Under the pieces are notes generated by a model, which ran no database searches, was not told the origin of the DNA, and saw only the letters and a program-made list of their open reading frames with translations. This document shows, one piece after another, positions 5,912 to 12,236 of a stretch of 12,236 nucleotides of DNA. The position numbers and the translations under genes are program-made. Within the stretch, counting starts at the first letter, position 1; each line of letters opens with the position of its first letter. Source of the stretch: an uncultured Emergencia sp. (GTDB lineage Bacteria > Bacillota > Clostridia > Peptostreptococcales > Anaerovoracaceae); NCBI GenBank assembly GCA_937997955.1, contig CALLDR010000010.1, positions 1 through 12,236 on the forward strand. The letters run 5' to 3'.

Positions 5912-7033
5912 CTACACGATGTAATCGCTTGCTTTTAAAACATCTCTGGCTTTTTCGCCGTTGGCTTCACTGACCAGAATCACCGGACCAGTACAGCCCA
6001 TACCCGTTTCCGCATAGATACCCTTTGCCCAGAGGGAAGCAGCCGCATCGTCCAGGTCGATGACCTCGATGCCGTGGATCTCATAGGTCACCACTTCCTT
6101 CGCCGGCATGACGGCCGGGGCAGCCGAAGCATCAGCTCCGCCGCTCTTTGCAGGTTTCAGTTCAGCCAAAACAGCCTCAAGGCCAGCCTGACGAGCCGCA
6201 GCAAACTCAGTTTCCGCGATGCGGCCCACTTTGTTAGAGATCAGCTGGGCAGCGTATTCGATAGCACCCGCGATGACAGGCGCGCCGGAAGCGCGGGAAA
6301 TGATCATGACAACGCGGTCATAACCTTCACCGATACCCGGTCCGTAGCCATACCCCAGAGATTCATAGCTCCCGCCGGTAGTATAAGCGGAAAAAATCTT
6401 CATCATCAGGTTGCCGGTCAGAGGGTCCATGACCATGACATCCGCGGTGCCCGCCAGCAGATCGTTGCCCCGCATGACCACGCCGCCATCAGCGCGGGAG
6501 GATTCAGCAAAACTGATGTCATAACCGTTTTTCTGCAGCCTGCGCAAAGCCTTCTCCGTCTGTCTGGCGCCATCCACGTTAGCGATGCCTACGGTAGGAT
6601 GCTCAATGCCGGAGGCCTTCGCTGCGATGATGCCGTAAACGGCATTTTTGATCATACCCTCTACGCGGTCTGTGGAAGAAGTCCCGGTCGTCGTTGCCAG
6701 GAACATCTCTCTGCCGCAGCCCGGCGTGATCACACGTCCCACGGTGGAAACGCCGATTGGGAACGGATAGTGCATGGTCACCGCGCCGTCGATCTCGCCG
6801 GCGTCCATCATCTGCTCCATCTTCTTATGAGCGTCCTCGCCCTCGATGACCACAGCCTTGCAGCCCTTCTTTTCAGCCAGCCGGACGCCCTCATAAATAT
6901 TGTCCATGCCGTGTTCCGTTCCCGACACCGCTACGCCGATGACCGGCTGTTTACCGAAGGTTCCGGTCTCCAAAGCGTCCGCGATTTCCAGAAAGGTTCC
7001 GGCAATCATTTCTTTGATCTTGTTTTCTGACAT
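5912..7033 (-). CDS. grdD: Glycine reductase complex protein C, subunit GrdD
   Basis: This is a 373-residue subunit of protein C, which releases acetyl phosphate from the acetyl-thioester formed after GrdA delivers the carboxymethyl group. It resembles the PlsX/phosphate-acyltransferase fold, with a Gly-rich GYGYGPGIGEGYDRVV segment near residues 225-240. In the family the acetyl-carrying thiol is a C-terminal cysteine (Cys359 in Eubacterium acidaminophilum GrdD). Here the matching GMGCTGPVILVSEA places it at Cys347. The ATG at 7031-7033 lies 18 nt after the grdC stop, behind GGAGGA. The stop is TAG (5912-5914). It is the last gene of the operon and full length for the family. The assignment also follows from its fixed pairing with GrdC. 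Confidence 0.95.
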   Translation of the reverse strand: MSENKIKEMIAGTFLEIADALETGTFGKQPVIGVAVSGTEHGMDNIYEGVRLAEKKGCKAVVIEGEDAHKKMEQMMDAGEIDGAVTMHYPFPIGVSTVGRVITPGCGREMFLATTTGTSSTDRVEGMIKNAVYGIIAAKASGIEHPTVGIANVDGARQTEKALRRLQKNGYDISFAESSRADGGVVMRGNDLLAGTADVMVMDPLTGNLMMKIFSAYTTGGSYESLGYGYGPGIGEGYDRVVMIISRASGAPVIAGAIEYAAQLISNKVGRIAETEFAAARQAGLEAVLAELKPAKSGGADASAAPAVMPAKEVVTYEIHGIEVIDLDDAAASLWAKGIYAETGMGCTGPVILVSEANGEKARDVLKASDYIV

Positions 7034-7051
7034 AGTCTGTTCCTCCCGGAT

Positions 7052-8602
7052 CTAGCGTTCCAGCAGGCTGCCCGCGAAGTCGCGCATGGCCTCTCCGATC
7101 AGGCTCCTTACCTGCTCCTCAGAGATGCCCGCTGTGCTTTCTTCCGCAGCTGTGCCGCCATTAGCTTCCACGATAAAGGATACGCCGTCAAAGAGATTGG
7201 TCATACGGCCCAAGAACAGGCTTCCTTTACCAATGATCATAGCCCGCTTGGTCTCGCCTGCCAGAATCTCGTCTCTGCAGAAACCAAGATAAGGTACGCC
7301 GGACGGAATGTGCCCCTGGGTCGGAGCCCAGCCGGTAAGCCCGTGACTCTTGACAAAATCAGCCAGCTCCGCTCTTTGCAGATCTCCTCTCTTTACGCCC
7401 AGGGCGCCGATCATCTTGTAGTTGGCTTCAGGAACATCTCCTGCTCCCGCCGGTTTGGTGATATCCGGATTCTGCAGCTCCGGCGCGAACTTATCGATAT
7501 CTGTCAGCTTCATGTCCACTCTGTCCAGAGGATCGGTGACCAATGCGCCGATGACCGCCTGCGGAGAAGAACCAGTGCCTACGGTATGTCTTCCCACGAT
7601 ATCCGTTCTGACAACTGGATTGACGCCGTCATTTTCACTGATCAAAACAGCAAAACCGCCGATGCAGTCCTCCAGGATCGGCAGGCCCTTCTTTACGTGG
7701 TCCTTTCCGTTCATGCCCAGTTTCGCCGTACAGCCGCCGGCAGTTACTACTACGTTTTTAAAAGTTCCCGCTTTGACCAGGGACGCCGCGTCCAAAATTG
7801 CGTGAGACGGCCCCGCACAGAAGCCCCGCACGTCAGAACCGGTAGCGCTGCTGAGACCGACAACCTCGGCAGCCGCCTTAGCAAAGTTGCCGCCGCCCCT
7901 CTGATTCATATCCCCGCAGGCCTCTTCACAGCAATCTACCACATAGTCCACTTCTGCCGGATCGATGCCGGCATTCCGGATCAAATGGAGCATCGCCAAA
8001 ACGCTGGAAGCCTTGGTGACCAGGTTTTCCAGCATAACGTGGGCGCTCAGGTTTACATCCACGTCATGAGCCCGCTTCACTGCGCCTACCAGCTTAAAGT
8101 CGTGATAAAGTCCTTCTGCGTGTTCTTCGTTTACCAGCCGCTCCAGTTCAGCCAGATCATCTGTATTCTTGTCCAAAACAGCGATCTGATCTTCGCGGAG
8201 CATGCCGTGAGCCGTCAGCTTGGCCTTTACATCCTGAGCAAAGGCCGGTTCCAGCTTAACCAGATCGAAGACGTCACAGATCTGGATCAGGCCCAGGAAT
8301 TCGTCCTGCGGCATGATTTCACCGAACTTTCCTGCCCGCTTTGGCTCTGCGGCTTTTTTGTCGTACCACGGAAATTCTGTTTCTCCCAGTTCTTTACTTG
8401 TCACATTTCCGATGTAGACCTGATTGGGAATGTAGCTGAGTACATCCTCATAGCTTCTCAGGTGATTCGGCAATTCTTTCAGGTATTCAGAGTCTGGATT
8501 TACGATCATCTCTGTAGTCTGTGTGGTGCCGTTGTGCAGCACCATATCAGGTGCGGCTGCCAAAACATAGCTGGTGCCTTTGATACATGCGTAATTGTTC
8601 AT
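7052..8602 (-). CDS. grdC: Glycine reductase complex protein C, subunit GrdC
   Basis: This 516-residue large subunit of protein C has beta-ketoacyl-synthase-III-like character. It takes the carboxymethyl group from the selenoether on GrdA and, with GrdD, forms acetyl-thioester and then acetyl phosphate, giving ATP through acetate kinase. Visible landmarks are CCEEACGDMNQRGGG at residues 224-238, RGFCAGPSHAILDAA with Cys262, and TAGGCTAKLGMNG with Cys291. These cysteine- and glycine-rich blocks are typical of GrdC, and the length fits the family. ATG is at 8600-8602, with AAGGAG just upstream, 18 nt after the trxA stop. The stop is TAG (7052-7054). It is translated between trxA and grdD in one operon. 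Confidence 0.95.
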   Translation of the reverse strand: MNNYACIKGTSYVLAAAPDMVLHNGTTQTTEMIVNPDSEYLKELPNHLRSYEDVLSYIPNQVYIGNVTSKELGETEFPWYDKKAAEPKRAGKFGEIMPQDEFLGLIQICDVFDLVKLEPAFAQDVKAKLTAHGMLREDQIAVLDKNTDDLAELERLVNEEHAEGLYHDFKLVGAVKRAHDVDVNLSAHVMLENLVTKASSVLAMLHLIRNAGIDPAEVDYVVDCCEEACGDMNQRGGGNFAKAAAEVVGLSSATGSDVRGFCAGPSHAILDAASLVKAGTFKNVVVTAGGCTAKLGMNGKDHVKKGLPILEDCIGGFAVLISENDGVNPVVRTDIVGRHTVGTGSSPQAVIGALVTDPLDRVDMKLTDIDKFAPELQNPDITKPAGAGDVPEANYKMIGALGVKRGDLQRAELADFVKSHGLTGWAPTQGHIPSGVPYLGFCRDEILAGETKRAMIIGKGSLFLGRMTNLFDGVSFIVEANGGTAAEESTAGISEEQVRSLIGEAMRDFAGSLLER

Positions 8603-8620
8603 CTGTCTGACTCCTTCTGC

Positions 8621-8947
8621 CTATACCATAGCGTAGTATTTCTTAACCATTTCTTCTACGGCCTCCTTGGTGGCGTCGTCCTTGACCAGCTCCTCCACCT
8701 TCTCGCCGTCCTTGTAGATGGCAATAACAGGCAGGCCCATGACCTTCTGTCCGATGGCAACTCTTCTCGCCTTTGTGGTGTTCAGGGCGGTGAACTTCAG
8801 CTTGTCACCGTAAGTATCTCCCATAGCGTGGACATGGGGCATCAAAGCGGCACACGGTACACAGCCGTCTCCGTAAAAATCTACAACCACATAGCCTTCA
8901 GCCTTCAGCACTTCTTCTTCAAAATTGGTCTTGTTCAGTTCTAACAT
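8621..8947 (-). CDS. trxA: Thioredoxin of the glycine reductase system (CVPC type)
   Basis: This 108-residue thioredoxin has the redox motif GDGCVPC, with cysteines at 29 and 32. The usual WCGPC is replaced by GCVPC. That replacement is known from thioredoxins of glycine-reductase Clostridia such as Eubacterium acidaminophilum. The cis-proline loop is seen as GLPVIAIYKDG. It passes electrons from TrxB to GrdA, reducing the mixed selenide-sulfide left after each turnover. The ATG at 8945-8947 follows GGAGGAATTTAAG, 20 nt after the trxB stop. The stop is TAG. Position in the operon supports dedication to glycine reductase rather than general disulfide reduction. Confidence 0.95.
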   Translation of the reverse strand: MLELNKTNFEEEVLKAEGYVVVDFYGDGCVPCAALMPHVHAMGDTYGDKLKFTALNTTKARRVAIGQKVMGLPVIAIYKDGEKVEELVKDDATKEAVEEMVKKYYAMV

Positions 8948-8967
8948 CTTAAATTCCTCCTCGTATC

Positions 8968-9906
8968 TTACTCTTTTTCTTCTATATATTTTCCAGCCTG
9001 TACCGCAGCAATAGCGCCGTCTGCCGCCGCGGTCACAACCTGTCTCAAACTCTTCTGCCGAATGTCTCCTGCCGCGTACACGCCTGGAAGATCAGTCTCC
9101 ATATCGTCATTTGTCAGGATATAGCCCCTTTCGTCCATCTTCACTTTTCCAGCAAACAGCTCTGAGTTCGGCTTAAAGCCAATGAATACGAAGATGCCGA
9201 AGGTGCCGTCTTCCTCATTGGCTTCGATCTCTGTCAGCTCACCGGTCTTGGTATTCTTAATAACCATGGATTCCACCAGACCGTCGCCTTTGATCTCTTC
9301 CACCACGGAATTCCAGAGAAATTCAACTTTGTCATTGGCAAAAGCTTTCTCCTGAATGGATTTTGCGGCCCGCAGTTCGTCCCTTCTGTGGATGATAGTG
9401 ACTCTCCTTGCAAACTTCGTCAGGTACAAAGCCTCTTCCACAGCAGAGTCTCCGCCGCCCACTACATACACGTCAAAGTCTTCAAAGAATGCCGCGTCAC
9501 AGGTAGCGCAGTAGGACACGCCTTTTCCAGACAGCTCCCGCTCTCCCTTGCATCCGATAGGTACCGGATGGGCGCCAGCCGCGATGATGACGCTCTTTGC
9601 TCTATATTCATCGTGAAGGCCTTTCAGCACTTTCACGTCGCCTTCTAATTCAATATCTGTGATGGTATCCAGAACTTTTTCCACACCAAACTTTTCTGTT
9701 TGTTTTACCATGCGGTCGATGAGAGATGGGCCGGTTTCTTCCTCCAGACAGCCCGGATAGTTTTCAATTTCACTGGTAATGACGATCTGGCCGCCATCCT
9801 TTTGTTTCTCTACGATCAAAGTATCCAGCCTGGCTCTTCCTGCATATAATCCAGCCGAAAGACCTGCGGGGCCGGCACCTATAATTACTACGTCATAAAT
9901 TTTCAT
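8968..9906 (-). CDS. trxB: NADPH-dependent thioredoxin reductase
   Basis: This is a 312-residue flavoprotein of the low-molecular-weight thioredoxin reductase family. The FAD-binding GAGPAGLSAG lies at residues 10-19 and the redox-active CATC at 133-136. A second Rossmann motif, GGGDSAVEEA, starts at about 150. HRRDELRA at 173-180 matches the usual NADPH-type site. The closing FAD motif GVYAAGD sits near the C-terminus. It reduces the adjacent CVPC thioredoxin and so powers glycine reductase. The ATG at 9904-9906 has AAAGGAGA upstream. A 75-nt gap with a perfect hairpin separates it from grdA, so stoichiometry may differ from grdA. Confidence 0.97.
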   Translation of the reverse strand: MKIYDVVIIGAGPAGLSAGLYAGRARLDTLIVEKQKDGGQIVITSEIENYPGCLEEETGPSLIDRMVKQTEKFGVEKVLDTITDIELEGDVKVLKGLHDEYRAKSVIIAAGAHPVPIGCKGERELSGKGVSYCATCDAAFFEDFDVYVVGGGDSAVEEALYLTKFARRVTIIHRRDELRAAKSIQEKAFANDKVEFLWNSVVEEIKGDGLVESMVIKNTKTGELTEIEANEEDGTFGIFVFIGFKPNSELFAGKVKMDERGYILTNDDMETDLPGVYAAGDIRQKSLRQVVTAAADGAIAAVQAGKYIEEKE

Positions 9907-9944
9907 CAGTGGGTTCTCCTTTTTCGTTTTCGAGGATTCATGAC

Positions 9945-9972
9945 AGGGAAAAGGCCCATGAGCCTTTTCCCT
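9945..9972 (-). terminator. Hairpin between grdA and trxB (attenuator or processing site)
   Basis: Perfect 11-bp arms AGGGAAAAGGC (9945-9955 and its complement 9962-9972) flank a 6-nt loop just after the grdA stop. No T-run follows on the minus strand (GTCATGAATC). It is more likely a partial attenuator or a 3'-end stabilising or processing hairpin that keeps grdA mRNA above trxB than a complete terminator. Confidence 0.55.
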
Positions 9973-9981
9973 CTGTCTAAC

Positions 9982-10443
9982 TTACAACTGTTCTCTGATT
10001 GCGTTCATTTCGCTGCAAATGTCGTCTACATCCAGAACCATTTCCATCATGCTGATCTGCTCGTCATATACCGACTCGTCGATTTCAGCCTTGACTTCCG
10101 GTTCACAGATGTGGAATACTGAGAGTCCCAACGAGACTCCTGCCAATGGACCTGCAAAGGTAGGATCGCCCAGGGTTACAGTCTCAGCTGCCAGACCTGC
10201 CGCCTCGCCCTCTGCTGCACCCAGCAGAACAACGATGCTGTCAGCTCCGTACTGCTCTGTAAACTCCTTGACTCTTCTTTGATTTTCCAGATCCATAGCT
10301 CCTGCAGCCGTTCAGACAAAGCACTCAGTAGAGGAAAATACTACTTCAGCGCCTGCCGAAACTGCACACTCTGCAATCGCCTGTCCAGGAATGCCATCTC
10401 TATCACCAATGATGATGGCTTTCTTGTCTTTCAGAATTGCCAT
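9982..10443 (-). CDS. grdA: Glycine reductase selenoprotein A (selenocysteine at TGA 10312-10314)
   Basis: Reading from ATG at 10441-10443 through an in-frame TGA at 10312-10314 to TAA at 9982-9984 gives 153 residues, the normal length of GrdA. The TGA is codon 44 in the motif ECFVU, i.e. Cys41-Phe-Val-Sec44, the known redox pair of the family. The protein starts MAILKDKKAIIIGDRDGIPG and ends EMNAIREQL. GrdA is the small carrier that receives the carboxymethyl group from substrate-specific protein B as a selenoether. It passes it to GrdC/GrdD and is re-reduced by TrxA. A conventional gene caller would truncate it to the part after 10296. AAAGGAG precedes the start. I could not fold a convincing bacterial SECIS by eye in the bases after the TGA. 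It is first in the operon, under a sigma-54 promoter. Confidence 0.97.
10312..10314 (-). other. Selenocysteine UGA codon of grdA
   Basis: This is TGA in codon 44, after GAG TGC TTT GTC and before ACG GCT GCA GGA GCT. The protein alignment on both sides matches GrdA without a gap. Decoding requires SelA/SelB/SelC/SelD elsewhere in the genome and a SECIS within the following 40 nt or so. Confidence 0.95.
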
Positions 10444-10505
10444 ACGCCGTCTCCTTTCTTTCAAGATTAAAATCATGTGCATTCACACCCACATTACATT
10501 ATTAT

Positions 10506-10521
10506 TGCAAAATCTATGCCA
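10506..10521 (-). promoter_or_regulatory. Sigma-54 (-24/-12) promoter of the glycine reductase operon
   Basis: The minus strand reads TGGCAT-AGATT-TTGCA, with GG and GC 12 bp apart. This differs from the consensus TGGCAC-N5-TTGCA by one base. The predicted start is near 10495, about 50 nt before the grdA ATG. Expression would need RpoN and an ATP-dependent enhancer-binding activator. Confidence 0.8.
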
Positions 10522-10539
10522 TTTTTCGATAGTAAAAAC

Positions 10540-10559
10540 TGGGCTTCTGAAGCAGCCCA
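10540..10559. promoter_or_regulatory. Nested palindrome near the grdA promoter
   Basis: TGGGCT (10540-10545) and AGCCCA (10554-10559) are complementary. Inside them lies the odd-length palindrome GCTTCTGAAGC (10543-10553). It sits about 20 bp upstream of the -24 element of grdA. It may be a regulator site or a chance structure. Confidence 0.35.
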
Positions 10560-10620
10560 ATTCCTGTATTTTCAGGGCTTCGCCCTTCTATGCTGAAAGC
10601 CGTCCCATTTTCCGCCATCA

Positions 10621-10644
10621 AAACAGACAGTTTTTTGTCGGTTT
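10621..10644. promoter_or_regulatory. Candidate shared upstream activator site for the two sigma-54 promoters
   Basis: AAACAGACA (10621-10629) and TGTCGGTTT (10636-10644) form an inverted repeat (8 of 9 positions) with a 6-bp spacer. It lies about 105-120 bp upstream of the grdA -24/-12 element and about 75-90 bp upstream of the transporter element. That is within the range typical for enhancer-binding proteins. A smaller AGGA/TCCT repeat lies nearby at 10651-10664. No binding protein is encoded in the window. Confidence 0.4.
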
Positions 10645-10711
10645 GGCCGCAGGATTTTTGTCCTTTTCCAAAAAAAGCATCTTTTTTTCCCTTTATGCGG
10701 GATTCCGCTAG

Positions 10712-10728
10712 TTGGCACTATACTTGCA
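10712..10728 (+). promoter_or_regulatory. Sigma-54 (-24/-12) promoter of the EamA transporter
   Basis: TTGGCAC-TATAC-TTGCA on the plus strand matches the core sigma-54 consensus TGGCAC-N5-TTGCA exactly, with GG (10714-10715) and GC (10726-10727) correctly spaced. The predicted start is near 10740, about 40 nt before the ATG at 10780. It diverges from the grdA sigma-54 promoter. Confidence 0.85.
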
Positions 10729-10779
10729 TTATATATTTGCATCTGACTTACATCTATGGAAAGGAAAAGGAGCAAAGTA

Positions 10780-11688
10780 ATGAACAAAGAAAAACAGCGT
10801 ACCCTTCTCTGTAATTTAATGCTGATCACCGCCGCGGCTATCTGGGGAAGCAACTTCGTTTTCCAAAAAAATGTAGCCACTGACATCGGTCCATTTTTCT
10901 TCATGTCAGTCCGTTCATTCCTGGGAGCACTGACGCTGCTGCCGATCATCAAAGTTTTCGGCAGAGGAGAACATGCGCCTAAATATGACAAATCCTCTTT
11001 TGCCTCCCTTCTGAAAATCGCAGCGCTCTGCGGCACTGTCAACGTCAGCGGCTCCGTCATGGTCCAGTTCGGCCTGATCTATACCAATGCCAGCAAAGCA
11101 GGATTTCTCAACGCCATCTACATCATCTTCGTCCCTGTCATCGGCATGCTTTTCTTCAGGAAAAAAGCCAGCCGGTTCATGTGGCTTGGCATCCTCTTGG
11201 CCGTTGTCGGCCTGTACAATCTGTGCCTGTCAGAAACCCTCACAATTAATCCCGGGGATCTGATCATTTTAGCCAGCACCCTGTGTTTTGCCACGCACAT
11301 TCATTTGATCTCCAAATATGTGCAGCAGGTCAATGGAATGCATCTCTCCTGCCTGGAATTTTTCTGCGCGTCTGTTTTTTGCCTGATCTTCTCTCTGATC
11401 TTTGAGTCTCCCTCCCTGCAGCAGATCCTGCAGTGCTATCCGAGCATTCTCTTCGCAGGCATCCTGGGAATCGGCGTCTGTTATGCCCTTCAGGTCACGG
11501 CGCAAAAGTACACAGATCCTACGGTGGCCGCTCTGCTCATGAGTCTGGAGTCCGTCTTCGGCGCCATTGGAGGGGTGTGCTTTCTCGGAGAATCCTTTAC
11601 CCTGAAAGAGTTCATCGGCATTCTGTTCATCATCGCGGCCATTATCGTCGCCCAGATTCCATCAAAAAAAACAGACGTCAAAGGATGA
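10780..11688 (+). CDS. EamA-family (drug/metabolite transporter superfamily) permease
   Basis: This 302-residue membrane protein carries two EamA repeats of about five transmembrane helices each. The first starts LMLITAAAIWGSNFVFQKN. The second starts around PGDLIILASTLCFATHIHLI and ends LKEFIGILFIIAAIIVAQIP. The WGSNFVFQK and LLMSLESVFGAIGG...GE motifs are typical of the family, which moves amino acids, nucleotides and other small metabolites, often as exporters. Substrate cannot be read from sequence. I chose ATG 10780 because AAGGAG lies 7 nt upstream; the in-frame ATG at 10756 lies too close to the predicted start and lacks a ribosome site. Its own sigma-54 promoter, divergent from grdA, points to co-regulation with glycine reductase, so a role in handling a related substrate or product is plausible (inference). 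Confidence 0.9.
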   Translation: MNKEKQRTLLCNLMLITAAAIWGSNFVFQKNVATDIGPFFFMSVRSFLGALTLLPIIKVFGRGEHAPKYDKSSFASLLKIAALCGTVNVSGSVMVQFGLIYTNASKAGFLNAIYIIFVPVIGMLFFRKKASRFMWLGILLAVVGLYNLCLSETLTINPGDLIILASTLCFATHIHLISKYVQQVNGMHLSCLEFFCASVFCLIFSLIFESPSLQQILQCYPSILFAGILGIGVCYALQVTAQKYTDPTVAALLMSLESVFGAIGGVCFLGESFTLKEFIGILFIIAAIIVAQIPSKKTDVKG

Positions 11689-11694
11689 CGTCTG
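11664..11694 (-). terminator. Intrinsic terminator of the PD-(D/E)XK gene, embedded in the transporter 3' end
   Basis: On the minus strand CAGACGTCA, loop TCCTT and TGACGTCTG are followed by eight T residues (plus-strand A run 11664-11671). It lies 10 nt after the stop of the minus-strand gene. It overlaps the last codons and stop of the plus-strand transporter, for which the same hairpin has only a weak tail (CAAAATATTTT). Confidence 0.9.
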
Positions 11695-11703
11695 CAAAAT
11701 ATT

Positions 11704-12236
11704 TTACGCTTTCATTACCATGCACTCTTTCTCGAAAAAGCAAATGCCATAACTGTCTACAACCTGATAGCCCTCTTCCCGCAGCGCCGCTTCATAATTT
11801 CTGCGCGCGATCTGCTCTGCGGCCTCCCGGCAGCCTTCTTCCATTCCCCGGAAGGTGTCCGCTGCCTTGACTTCTATGACAAAGGCCCGTCCCTGGCGGA
11901 TTCTCTGCGTCTTCAGGATCAGATCCGGCCGCCCCGTGCCGCTCTCCCTGTTGGACAGAACTTTATACCCCTTGGCTGCCGCTTTCAGCATGCCGGTCAG
12001 GAATCCGTGATAGTAGCTCTCCTTGTAGTCGTAAAAGCTAATGGTCTCCAGCAGCTGGTCGCTGAGCAGCTGCTCCACCGCTTCACAGTCGCCCTCTTCC
12101 AGAGCGCGCAGCAGCGGCGTTTGATCTTCTTCTCTCACCTTCTTGTCGAACCAGGTTCTGACGGTATTCTTGTATATGGTACGGATCTCTGTATTCGGGA
12201 TCGCCATCTTCACAAAGGTAGTCTCACCGTCATATC
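11704..12236 (-). CDS. C-terminal part of an AAA-ATPase-like / PD-(D/E)XK nuclease-fold protein (truncated by window edge)
   Basis: The frame is open from the window edge to TAA at 11704-11706 and encodes at least 177 residues. The sequence at the edge (YDGETTFVKMAIPNTEIRTIY) is mid-protein, so GTG at 12213 is not a convincing start. The segment contains LLSDQLLETISFYDYKESYYHGF, then SNRESGTGRPDLIL and AFVIEVKAAD. The last two supply the D and E-x-K of the PD-(D/E)XK nuclease fold (PDDEXK_9 type). In full-length relatives this follows an AAA-ATPase-like domain, for a total of about 500-600 residues. These proteins are widespread and often multicopy in gut Clostridia and Bacteroidetes, and their function is unknown. 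Transcription converges on the EamA gene, with a good terminator between. It has no evident link to glycine reductase. Confidence 0.85.
   Translation of the reverse strand, partial: YDGETTFVKMAIPNTEIRTIYKNTVRTWFDKKVREEDQTPLLRALEEGDCEAVEQLLSDQLLETISFYDYKESYYHGFLTGMLKAAAKGYKVLSNRESGTGRPDLILKTQRIRQGRAFVIEVKAADTFRGMEEGCREAAEQIARRNYEAALREEGYQVVDSYGICFFEKECMVMKA

Noticed and set aside
6074..7030. Plus-strand open frame opposite grdD (318 codons)
   Set aside because: It is antisense to a confident gene with no recognisable domains. Codon pattern is a by-product of grdD.
7310..8944. Long plus-strand open frame opposite grdC and trxA (544 codons)
   Set aside because: It is fully antisense to two well-supported genes. 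The protein looks like antisense noise, rich in His, Arg, Gln and Cys with no family motif, and it has no ribosome binding site.
10444..10505. Glycine riboswitch upstream of grdA
   Set aside because: The 5' UTR from the sigma-54 promoter is only about 50 nt and lacks the glycine aptamer core. Control is better explained by sigma-54.
12211..12213. GTG at 12213 as the start of the PD-(D/E)XK gene
   Set aside because: The frame continues to the window edge with sequence typical of the middle of the family, and no Shine-Dalgarno precedes this GTG, so the gene is truncated by the window.
1..12236. CRISPR arrays, tRNA or rRNA genes, and intact insertion sequences
   Set aside because: No regularly spaced direct repeats, no tRNA cloverleaf or rRNA segments, and no transposase were seen on either strand.

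Overview
The window looks like chromosome from an anaerobic, amino-acid-fermenting Clostridia-type Firmicute. It carries the core of the Stickland-type glycine reductase system, including a UGA-encoded selenocysteine in GrdA. It also has Gram-positive ribosome binding sites, sigma-54 promoters and cobalamin riboswitches. A gut or sediment member of the Peptostreptococcales/Anaerovoracaceae type would fit, but the genus cannot be fixed from sequence reading alone.

Left part (about 1-5500). A very large secreted, multidomain surface protein is read on the minus strand from 4973 to 350. It has a signal peptide, a cadherin-like sandwich, three Ig-like domains, a GLUG-type beta-helix, a Big_3 domain, a DUF4430 (transcobalamin C-terminal-like) domain and a fibronectin-III-like end. 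The reading frame is broken twice: an in-frame TAG at 3186-3188, and a one-base shift near 2264. The two breaks bracket the beta-helix module. Upstream are two separate cobalamin riboswitches in tandem (about 5277-5378 and 5063-5180), with an intrinsic terminator between them, a likely promoter at 5466-5494 and two near-identical long palindromes (5391-5414, 5549-5576). The simplest reading is a corrinoid-capturing surface protein under double vitamin B12 control, which may now be decaying in this strain.

Middle (about 5500-5911). This gap without a protein gene holds a strong sigma-70-type promoter (5712-5740) followed by a 15-bp GC-rich hairpin (5591-5637), which could delimit a small RNA of about 120 nt. 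A second hairpin at 5821-5869 probably ends the glycine reductase operon.

Right-centre (5912-10521, minus strand). The operon runs grdA (selenoprotein A) - trxB - trxA - grdC - grdD. Thioredoxin reductase and an unusual CVPC thioredoxin feed electrons to GrdA. GrdA carries the carboxymethyl-selenoether intermediate, and GrdC/GrdD release acetyl phosphate. The substrate-specific selenoprotein B genes (grdB/grdE or paralogues) are not in the window, so this is the substrate-neutral core. A near-consensus -24/-12 sigma-54 promoter lies just upstream of grdA.

Right end. A divergent EamA-family (DMT) transporter (10780-11688) has its own near-perfect sigma-54 promoter. The two sigma-54 promoters face away from each other across about 190 bp containing an inverted repeat placed where a shared enhancer-binding activator would sit. 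This suggests co-regulation of the transporter and glycine reductase. A minus-strand terminator lies in the 3' end of the transporter gene and serves a convergent, edge-truncated AAA-ATPase-like/PD-(D/E)XK protein (11704 to window end).
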